Shown in pieces: positions 1 through 6,990 of a stretch of 43,022 bases of DNA. A program made the position numbers and the translations under genes. Location of the stretch: contig CAMOVW010000004.1 in the NCBI GenBank assembly GCA_946627725.1, forward strand, positions 1 through 43,022. Reading direction: 5' to 3'. The notes below the pieces were generated by a model. The model was not told the origin of the DNA and did not search any database. It worked only from the letters and a program-made list of their open reading frames with translations. How positions within the stretch are numbered: the stretch's first letter is position 1; each line of letters opens with the position of its first letter. Origin of the DNA: an uncultured Clostridia bacterium. Lineage in GTDB: Bacteria > Bacillota > Clostridia > Oscillospirales > Acutalibacteraceae.

Positions 1-1082
1 GTGCATTCTTCATGCTTGGCGCCGGCCTGACCGCAGGTGGGCTCGGTATCGGTGATCCACGTAAAGCTGTGGTTGCCGGTGGCTTCGATCACGGTGTTCT
101 CGCTGCGTTTGGCGTGGCAAACAGTGCATTCTTCATGCTTGGCGCCGGCCTGACCGCAGGTGGGCTCGGTATCGGTGATCCACGTAAAGCTGTGGTTGCC
201 GGTGGCTTCGATCACGGTGTTCTCGCTGCGTTTGGCGTGGCAAACAGTGCATTCTTCATGCTTGGCGCCGGCCTGACCGCAGGTGGGCTCGGTATCGGTG
301 AACCATTCCCATGTGTGGGCAAGCATTTCGCCGGCGAAGAAGGTATGCGCATCGTTATGTTCCACCTCTCCGCATCCGGTACAGGAATAATAGTATTCCG
401 CCTGCTTGGTACAGGTAGCCTCCGCCTTCAGCGCCGCAGCTTTCACATCAGCTTTACTGTAATGGTGCGCGCCGGTGGATTCGATGGGGGTATTCTCGTT
501 CTGTTTTGCATGGCAAACCGTGCATTCCTGATGCTTCAGCCCCGCATTGGCACAATCCGGTTCCGCATCCGTTATCCAGTTCCAGCGGTGTGCACCGGTA
601 GCTGCGATCGCGGTATTTTCATTTCGCCTGGTATGGCATACAGAGCATTCTTCGTGCTTCACACCGGCAGCGCCGCAGGTAGCCTCCGTATCGGTGATCC
701 ATGCAAAGCTGTGTGCGCCGGTGGCCTCGATCGGGGTGTTCTCGCTGCGTCTGGCATGGCATACAGAGCACTCTTCATGCTTCACACCGGCAGCGCCGCA
801 GGTAGGTTCGGTATCGGTGATCCATGCAAAGCTGTGTGCACCGGTGGCGTCGATCGGCGTATTCTCATTGCGTTTGGTATGGCAAACTGCGCATTCCTCA
901 TGCTTCACGCCGGGGACGCCGCAGGTGGGTTCGGTATCGGTGATCCATGCAAAGCTGTGTGCGCCGGTGGCGTCGATCGGCGTATTCTCGCTGCGTTTGG
1001 CATGGCAAATAGTGCATTCCTCATGTTTCACACCGGGGGCGCCGCAGGTGGGTTCGGTATCCGTTACCCATTCCCAGCTGTG
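1..1082 (-). repeat. 123-bp (41-codon) tandem repeats in the surface-protein gene
   Basis: At least eight units of 41 codons lie here, starting at 1082 and running past the window edge. Each reads roughly HSFxWITDTEPTCG...KHEECxVCHxKRxENTxIxATG. The period is exactly 123 bp: equivalent points fall at 1, 124 and 247, and again at 640 and 763. The last two-plus units (1 to about 300) are almost identical at the base level, which suggests recent duplication. The units nearer 1082 are diverged. A different Cys-rich module of about 50 residues (YYYSCTGCGEVE) interrupts the array at about 330-480. Confidence 0.93.
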
Positions 1083-4000
1083 CTGCGTCATACTGCCGGA
1101 TGTAAAGGTATGCGTATCGTTATGCTCAACAACACCGCAGAAGGCGCAGGAATAGTAATATACAGCGGGCTCTGTGCAGGTTGCGGCAGACTTGAGCGCA
1201 TCTTCACTTACCGTCTGCGAGGAGAAATCATGAGATACCGTTACTTCGGCAACCTCAAACTCACCGCATTCACAGGTACGGATCACAAGCCCGGGCGTTT
1301 GACACGTACCGGCGGAGATCGTTTCCGCTTCACCGGTGAAATCGTGGATATGGTTTTCAAGCACATTGCAGGTATAGCCTTTCGCGTCGCAAACGGTTTT
1401 TACCGCAGCAGAGGCGCTGTCGGTATAAAAAGCGGTTGTATAGCTGTCGGCAGAATAGAAGTCTTCGCTGACCGACGTAACGCTTGCGGGGATATACACC
1501 TTATCGATCCTCGCATTTTTGAACAGCCCGCCGTTGATTGTGGTAAGAGATTGCGGCAGATTCACCATCATAGAGGTGCGCCCATCGTTAAACTGATTCA
1601 GCCCCAGAACGCTTACACCGGCATCGCGCAGATCCAGATATTTCAGATTCCACGTTCTTGTAAACGCCTGCCCTGAAATGCTTGTAACAGAGGACGGAAC
1701 CTTATAATACACGCCGTCTCTGCAGCCCGGATATTTCACCAGCGTTTTCATATCCTTTGTATAAAGAACGCCGTCAACGGAAACGTATTTCGGATTGTTT
1801 TCCGCCACAGTGATCCGCCCGCAGTCACTCAGAGAATTATAAGCATTGCCGGCAGAAATAGAAATGATGTTTGACGGAATGCTGATTTCATCCAGTTTTG
1901 GTTTGCTGTTCCAGCCATACCAGTAAAAACTGGGAAGAGACGTGATCGAACCTTCTTCTATCACTATGGATTCCACGTTCTGCAGATACGCATACGCAAC
2001 AAAGCCCAGACTTGTAACAGTGCCGGGAATCACAATACTCTTCAAAGGCGTACAATAAGTAAACGCATATTCGCCGAGGGTGCGGATCACATCGTTATTT
2101 GTGATCGAAGCAAGCGAAGACGTATGGTCGAAGGCGCGTGCCTCGATATTGAGAAGAGAAGCGGGCATCACAAACGCCTTTAGGGCGGAAGCATAGCCGA
2201 ACGCATAGCTGCCGATGGAAACGATATCATCCGCAAGCGACATTTCTTCCATCTTCTTCAGTTCGTAGAAACTGTAATTGCCGATACGGGTAATGCCGTT
2301 ATTCACAACAAGCGAAGTGATATCGTTCGCGTACGCATGCCAGGCAGGAAGCGAGGCGGAGGAAAAGTCCGGCAAATCTCCGAGGCCACAAACGGATAAA
2401 ACACCGTCTACGATCTGCCACGCAAAGGTATCGTTGATCACACCGTTTGCGGCGCTATCGGCGTAGAAAGTAAACTCGCTGTAATACGTGTCTCCGCAAT
2501 CTGCGCACACGTTATCGGTATAACCGGGAGAAATGGCTGTTGCGGGAACAACGGAAGCTCTGTAATCATGCGGGAGGGTATCGCCGAAAGTAAAGAAATG
2601 CGAATCATCGACTTCAACCGTACCGCAGTATTCGCAGGAATAATAATACTGCGCAAGCGACGTACAGGTGGCGGCCGCCTTCAGCGCCTCGGGCTTCACG
2701 GTTTGCGCGGTAAAACTGTGATCGCCGGGATCGCCGTAATCGAACGTGTGAGAATCATTCTTTTCTACGTCGCCGCAAACGCTGCAGGAGTAGTAGTAAA
2801 CAGAGTTATGCAGACAATAAGCCGCGTCTTTTACCGCTTCGGGTTTGGGATCAGCCACGGTATACGTATGGGCGGCAAGGGTTCCGATGGGGTCGGAAAA
2901 GGTATGAGAAGCGTCGCCTTCCACAGCGCCGCAGTATTCGCAGGAATAATAATACTGCGCGGGTGTAACACAGGTAGCAGCCGCGGCGAAAGCTGCGGCA
3001 GAAGCCGTTTCGGCGGTATAGGAATGGTCGCCGAAAATACCATTTCCGTCAACATAAATCATTTCACCGCAATCGGGACACAGCATTCTTGCCTTCCCCT
3101 TCACAAGGCAATTTTCCCCCTTGAGCTGATCCAGAAGAACAGGCGCGGAGTGATTGCAGTAAGTGAATGAATCTACGAACTGTGAAGTTACGGCGACATA
3201 CTGCTCTGCGGTATAGTTGTAATAACTCGGGTTGTTTGCCGTATGAACATAAACAGTACCGCCCACTTTTTCAAGACCTATAATACCGTATTTGGTTCCG
3301 TTTTCATTGGGAAGCATTTCATTCGGCGCCGTATATACAACGGTATCCGTACCGCTTACCACGTTATACGCATGCACCGTAGTGCCGTTGGTATAAAGGA
3401 TATCGGTGCCGATATTCGTGATCTTCGCGTAATTGACCCAGTTTGAAGAGCCATCGTCGGAAACCGTGGTGTAAGGGATTGTGATCAGCTCTGTTTCTGT
3501 ACCGTCCGGCAATCTCTTTACAAGCTTCTTTCTGCTGATATCCAGATAATAAATGGCGCCGTTGATATACAGAATCTCTGTATTGGAGTTCTTTGAGAAA
3601 TAATTCTCATAAAGTGTGGAAGAAGGCGCGTTTGAGAAATCCGAGGCATCATGGCTGGCAGAGAACGCATCAAACGATACCATGAAATGCGTGTGCATAA
3701 CTCTGCCGGGCACATCCCACACCGGGTCATCCCATGTTGCGTCTACGTAATAAGGTTCGCCGTCAAAATACGCCATGTTCCAACCGTGATTAATGGTATT
3801 AGAAGAGGTATAATAATTCTCCACACCGAGAATATCCATCATCCAGCCATAAGCAAGCGCAATACCGTTGCAAACACCTATACGAAGCGTCAAAGGCCCA
3901 TAGGGTGAATAGGAATCCCCAGGAATGGAATGAGCAAGGTAATTTGCATAGTCGTATTCACACCACGCGCAGAGACGGTCGTGGGCAATCAGACACTTAT

Positions 4001-4655
4001 CAAGGATAGACAAAGCAGAATCGTCTTTGATATCGTACAGCATGGCATCGATGGCGTCCATACATGCGTCATATTTCTCTCGGTAACCTTCCGCTTGGGA
4101 AGCGGATGCGGTAAAATACGAAAAATATCTAACACCATCTATTAGTTCACTATTGTAACTGGCGCTGGTGCGCAGGAACTTGGGATTACTGCTGAAAATG
4201 CTGTTGATATAACTTCGATTCTCAGTAGTGTAAGGGATGCGCAGATCCAATACATCTACTTTTTCGCCGTTATACAGGGCGCGGTGCATTGCCGCAACCA
4301 CTGCATCCCAATCCACATCCGTTGAAGCGTTTTCGGGAAAACGGACGGAAGTTTCGGGATCCGGCAGGACCGGTGTTACAACAACCTCATCACCGATACG
4401 GCTGTATATATAAGTAAACGCATCCTCGGGATCGGTTTCCCGCAGTTCGGCAATCAGTTCGTCATCCGGAGTGGGTTCTTCCGGATCCGTATCAGGCATC
4501 GGTTCTATCGTTTCGGTATCGGGAGTATAAACGGATGGATACGGATCAGGAAGAGCTTCGGGTTCTTCCTCCGCAAAAACAAACGCAGGGGTAAGGCAGG
4601 TGAGTGCCATGAGCATCGCCATGAACACACTCAGCCATCGGGAACGCTTTTTCAT
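1..4655 (-). CDS. Large secreted transglutaminase-like / LRR / Cys-rich repeat surface protein (C-terminus off the left edge)
   Basis: The reading frame is open from the ATG at 4655 to the window edge, giving at least 1551 codons with no stop. The start is preceded by a CAGGAG ribosome site and encodes a signal peptide (MKKR, hydrophobic core, then a likely cut after FVFA). A Pro/Glu/Asp-rich linker follows. Next comes a transglutaminase-like core with an apparent triad Cys262 (GVCNG), His290 (NHGWN) and Asp305 (VDATWDD). After a mixed beta region there are Cys-rich modules with YYYSCxxCGxVE, then BspA-type leucine-rich repeats at roughly residues 740-1010 (units such as IGSYAFG and LGEYAFTYC). 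The C-terminal part is tandem Cys-rich modules, each with HEECxVCH. The protein is probably exported and cell-surface exposed. Substrate and enzyme activity are unknown; such cores can be proteases or cross-linkers. No cell-wall anchor is visible because the end is missing. Confidence 0.88.
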   Translation of the reverse strand, partial: MKKRSRWLSVFMAMLMALTCLTPAFVFAEEEPEALPDPYPSVYTPDTETIEPMPDTDPEEPTPDDELIAELRETDPEDAFTYIYSRIGDEVVVTPVLPDPETSVRFPENASTDVDWDAVVAAMHRALYNGEKVDVLDLRIPYTTENRSYINSIFSSNPKFLRTSASYNSELIDGVRYFSYFTASASQAEGYREKYDACMDAIDAMLYDIKDDSALSILDKCLIAHDRLCAWCEYDYANYLAHSIPGDSYSPYGPLTLRIGVCNGIALAYGWMMDILGVENYYTSSNTINHGWNMAYFDGEPYYVDATWDDPVWDVPGRVMHTHFMVSFDAFSASHDASDFSNAPSSTLYENYFSKNSNTEILYINGAIYYLDISRKKLVKRLPDGTETELITIPYTTVSDDGSSNWVNYAKITNIGTDILYTNGTTVHAYNVVSGTDTVVYTAPNEMLPNENGTKYGIIGLEKVGGTVYVHTANNPSYYNYTAEQYVAVTSQFVDSFTYCNHSAPVLLDQLKGENCLVKGKARMLCPDCGEMIYVDGNGIFGDHSYTAETASAAAFAAAATCVTPAQYYYSCEYCGAVEGDASHTFSDPIGTLAAHTYTVADPKPEAVKDAAYCLHNSVYYYSCSVCGDVEKNDSHTFDYGDPGDHSFTAQTVKPEALKAAATCTSLAQYYYSCEYCGTVEVDDSHFFTFGDTLPHDYRASVVPATAISPGYTDNVCADCGDTYYSEFTFYADSAANGVINDTFAWQIVDGVLSVCGLGDLPDFSSASLPAWHAYANDITSLVVNNGITRIGNYSFYELKKMEEMSLADDIVSIGSYAFGYASALKAFVMPASLLNIEARAFDHTSSLASITNNDVIRTLGEYAFTYCTPLKSIVIPGTVTSLGFVAYAYLQNVESIVIEEGSITSLPSFYWYGWNSKPKLDEISIPSNIISISAGNAYNSLSDCGRITVAENNPKYVSVDGVLYTKDMKTLVKYPGCRDGVYYKVPSSVTSISGQAFTRTWNLKYLDLRDAGVSVLGLNQFNDGRTSMMVNLPQSLTTINGGLFKNARIDKVYIPASVTSVSEDFYSADSYTTAFYTDSASAAVKTVCDAKGYTCNVLENHIHDFTGEAETISAGTCQTPGLVIRTCECGEFEVAEVTVSHDFSSQTVSEDALKSAATCTEPAVYYYSCAFCGVVEHNDTHTFTSGSMTQHSWEWVTDTEPTCGAPGVKHEECTICHAKRSENTPIDATGAHSFAWITDTEPTCGVPGVKHEECAVCHTKRNENTPIDATGAHSFAWITDTEPTCGAAGVKHEECSVCHARRSENTPIEATGAHSFAWITDTEATCGAAGVKHEECSVCHTRRNENTAIAATGAHRWNWITDAEPDCANAGLKHQECTVCHAKQNENTPIESTGAHHYSKADVKAAALKAEATCTKQAEYYYSCTGCGEVEHNDAHTFFAGEMLAHTWEWFTDTEPTCGQAGAKHEECTVCHAKRSENTVIEATGNHSFTWITDTEPTCGQAGAKHEECTVCHAKRSENTVIEATGNHSFTWITDTEPTCGQAGAKHEEC

Positions 4656-4698
4656 ACATCGTCTCTCCTGTTCATATTGTTTGATATTCGCCTTGTTC

Positions 4699-4727
4699 AT
4701 AATAGCATTTTCAATAAAATCTGTCAA
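4699..4727 (-). promoter_or_regulatory. Sigma-A promoter of the surface-protein gene
   Basis: On the minus strand TTGACA (4727-4722) is followed after 17 bp by TATTAT (4704-4699), about 44 bp upstream of the ATG at 4655. Confidence 0.75.
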
Positions 4728-4838
4728 TATCAATTATAAGTTCTGTTGATTTTGCACACTATAAATTTTATTTATATGAATTACAGATTACAGAAAACAT
4801 CTTCGTAAACATCTTATAGACGCATTGCAAATCTTCTC

Positions 4839-4867
4839 TTGAAAAATGCGTTCAGCCGATATATAAT
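4839..4867 (+). promoter_or_regulatory. Sigma-A promoter of the lipase-like gene
   Basis: TTGAAA (4839-4844), a 17-bp spacer and a perfect TATAAT (4862-4867) lie 28 bp before the ATG at 4896. It is divergent from the promoter at 4699-4727. Confidence 0.8.
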
Positions 4868-4895
4868 ATAACGTATAGAAAACGAGGTGTATCAT

Positions 4896-6413
4896 ATGAA
4901 AAAAACTCTGTGTGTATTACTCAGCGCAGCGCTTGTCTTTTTACTTCTGATTCCCGCTTTCGCGGAAGAGAAGGACGTATCTCCCGTGATTTCCGTGCGC
5001 GGCTTCGGCGCGGATCTGTATGTAAAAGCGGAAGACGGCAGCGAAACGAACGTATTCACTTATAACCCCACGCAGATCACAAGCATGGTTACCAACCTTT
5101 CCGGCGCGCTTGCGAAACTGGCGCTGCGGGGCGATTATACGGGCTTTGTAGATAAGCTCCGCGACGCGGTGGAAATACTTGCCGACGGCCTTATGTGTGA
5201 CGAAGAGGGCAACAGCGTAAAGAACGTTGTTACGCATTCAGACCCAACGGATACGGATACCCATCTGAACACGGATTATGCGTATTTCCACAGAGACGAA
5301 GAACACGGAAACTACGTTTTTGAATACGATTGGCGGTTGAGCCCCATGGATATTGCTGACGAATTGAACGAATATGTTCAGCAGGTAAAGGCGGTAACCG
5401 GGCACGATACCGTAGCGCTGATCTCTCACTCTGAGGGCAACAACGTGACCGCAGCGTATTTTTATAAATACGGCGCTTCCGATATCAACAAAACAGTGCA
5501 TCTCAGCGCCGCTTTTAACGGCATATCCATTGTGGGCGAAGCCTTCACAAAACGTATTGACCTCAAAAACAAAGGCACCGGCCTGCAGCAGTTCATGAGC
5601 ACGTTTCTCGGCAACGACAGTTTCTTCGGTTTTCTGAATTCCGTTGTAACAAGCCTGAACAATATGGGCGTGCTTGACCGTATTCTGAACGGATTGGATC
5701 GGGTATTTGACAAAACGCTGGATCAGGTATACGACGAAATACTGATCGATACTTTTGCCACGATGCCCGCAATGTGGAGCTTTGTTCCGGATGAATACTA
5801 CGAAGAGGCAAAGCAGATCATGTTCGGGGACGATGCGAAATATGAAAAACTGATCGCCCGCATCGACGACTATCACGACAACGTACAGACACACATCCCC
5901 GAGATCCTTCAGGCGGCAATGGATAACGGTACCCCGGCAGCCATTGCTTGCGGCTACGGCATTGCGGTGATACCGGTTTCAACCGTTACCGATTCACAGG
6001 GCGATATGCTGATCGATACAAAATACGCCAGCCTCGGCGCAACGGTCGCCCCGTTCGGCGGCGCTCTTGAGGGCGGAGAGCGTCTCTCCCCCGACATGCA
6101 GATCGACGCCTCCACATGCGCATTTCCGGAGATCACCTGGTTTGTAAAATACCAGAGCCATAACAACTGGTGCGAACCATATAAAACGTTTATACTGTGG
6201 CTTGTACAGTATGACGGTCAACCCACGGTAACCGAAACTGAAGCTTACCCGCAGTTTATGATCTGCGAAGGCGACGACGCGATCCGCGCGGTGCATAACG
6301 GAGACGAACGCGTTTCCTTCGGGTTGCTTCGCAACCTGATTTACCGGCTTGCCGAGATCTTCAAACGGCTGTTCTTGACCTTTTCAATCAGGCTTCCCTC
6401 TGTTAACTGCTGA
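4896..6413 (+). CDS. Secreted alpha/beta-hydrolase, lipase/acyltransferase-like
   Basis: This 505-residue protein starts at the ATG at 4896. GAGGTG at 4884-4889 is its ribosome site, so the in-frame GTG at 4887 is not the start. It begins with a signal peptide (MKKTLCVLL, cut near AFAEE). The segment FEYDWRLSPMDIADEL followed by LISHSEGNN resembles the LCAT/lipase part of the alpha/beta-hydrolase superfamily. Ser179 in SHSEG is the expected nucleophile, and the late SHNNW segment probably supplies the catalytic His. The likely reaction is hydrolysis of an ester or amide outside the cell; the substrate cannot be told from sequence. The gene is monocistronic, with its own promoter and a terminator at 6424-6457. 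Confidence 0.75.
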   Translation: MKKTLCVLLSAALVFLLLIPAFAEEKDVSPVISVRGFGADLYVKAEDGSETNVFTYNPTQITSMVTNLSGALAKLALRGDYTGFVDKLRDAVEILADGLMCDEEGNSVKNVVTHSDPTDTDTHLNTDYAYFHRDEEHGNYVFEYDWRLSPMDIADELNEYVQQVKAVTGHDTVALISHSEGNNVTAAYFYKYGASDINKTVHLSAAFNGISIVGEAFTKRIDLKNKGTGLQQFMSTFLGNDSFFGFLNSVVTSLNNMGVLDRILNGLDRVFDKTLDQVYDEILIDTFATMPAMWSFVPDEYYEEAKQIMFGDDAKYEKLIARIDDYHDNVQTHIPEILQAAMDNGTPAAIACGYGIAVIPVSTVTDSQGDMLIDTKYASLGATVAPFGGALEGGERLSPDMQIDASTCAFPEITWFVKYQSHNNWCEPYKTFILWLVQYDGQPTVTETEAYPQFMICEGDDAIRAVHNGDERVSFGLLRNLIYRLAEIFKRLFLTFSIRLPSVNC

Positions 6414-6423
6414 CAATAAATTC

Positions 6424-6457
6424 ACCGCCCGCCGGAAAATTCGGCAGGGCGGCTTTT
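6424..6457 (+). terminator. Terminator after the lipase-like gene
   Basis: A GC-rich imperfect hairpin (CCGCCCGCCG / CGGCAGGGCGG) is followed by TTTTT, 10 bp after the stop codon. It lies between convergent genes. Confidence 0.75.
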
Positions 6458-6466
6458 TCATGTTAT

Positions 6467-6724
6467 TTATTGATGTGAAAACAGGCGGCTGAATCCGGAC
6501 GTGTAAGGTTCCTCTGTAACGCCGAGAACACGGTATCCGGTTTCCTCCACGGCCACGTAAAGCTTTTCTTTATCCAGCGGCGCAGATGAAATGATCTCAC
6601 AATTGCCGGATTTATGTGAAGATCGAACTTTTTTCACGTCAAAACCGCGTCGAACGGCGTCATTGACGTGCGCTTCACACATACCGCACATCATACCGTC
6701 GATTTTAAGAATCGTTTTTGTCAT
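6467..6724 (-). CDS. Heavy-metal-associated (HMA) domain protein
   Basis: This 85-residue protein is one HMA fold. The metal-binding loop is near the N-terminus in the form GMMCGMCEAHV, matching the family GMxCxxC pattern. The alternation ILKIDGM...VKKVRSS...CEII...LYVAVEETGY fits beta-alpha-beta-beta-alpha-beta. Family members bind Cu(I) or other soft metals, as chaperones or domains of P-type ATPases. No ATPase is in the window. The gene is last in the Feo operon and its ATG overlaps the previous stop by 4 bp (ATGA, 6721-6724), so translation is probably coupled. A link to iron is inferred from position only. Confidence 0.85.
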   Translation of the reverse strand: MTKTILKIDGMMCGMCEAHVNDAVRRGFDVKKVRSSHKSGNCEIISSAPLDKEKLYVAVEETGYRVLGVTEEPYTSGFSRLFSHQ

Positions 6725-6909
6725 TTGAGGTCAGCTCCTTTCGCGGAATGGCATTGCCCAGCCATCTGGCAATGGGCGCAGTTATTGCCGCAGGAGGAGC
6801 GGCCTTTTTTCTTATCGCGGCGCATACCGATAATGATCAGCGCAGCGATAACGATCACCACGGCAAGCACAGCAAGCGTACCGATATTGGACGAGATCCA
6901 CGATATCAT
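6721..6909 (-). CDS. FeoB-associated Cys-rich membrane protein
   Basis: This 62-residue protein starts at the ATG at 6909 (MISWISSN), with AGGAGGCG upstream. A longer in-frame start at 6954 would place that ribosome site inside the gene. There is one N-terminal transmembrane helix (residues about 8-28), a basic stretch (MRRDKKKGR) and a Cys-rich tail with SCGNNCAHCQMAGQCH. Size, topology and the position directly after feoB match the FeoB-associated Cys-rich membrane proteins of Firmicutes. Its role in ferrous-iron import is not established; iron handling at the cytoplasmic mouth of FeoB is a reasonable guess. Confidence 0.88.
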   Translation of the reverse strand: MISWISSNIGTLAVLAVVIVIAALIIIGMRRDKKKGRSSCGNNCAHCQMAGQCHSAKGADLK

Positions 6910-6990
6910 TAATAAAACGCCTCCTTTGTCACATGCTGAAACCGGAGGGCGCAATGCCCATCCGGCTTCAGCGAGGATATACTTATGGTA

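Noticed and set aside
1-1082. Possible CRISPR array
   Set aside because: The period is 123 bp and the whole unit is repeated in frame with a protein; there are no unique spacers and no cas genes.
12-1676. Open frame of 554 codons on the plus strand
   Set aside because: It is the antisense shadow of the repeat-bearing surface-protein gene. Its repetitive protein mirrors the 123-bp repeats, and the minus-strand frame has a signal peptide, promoter, ribosome site and recognisable domains.
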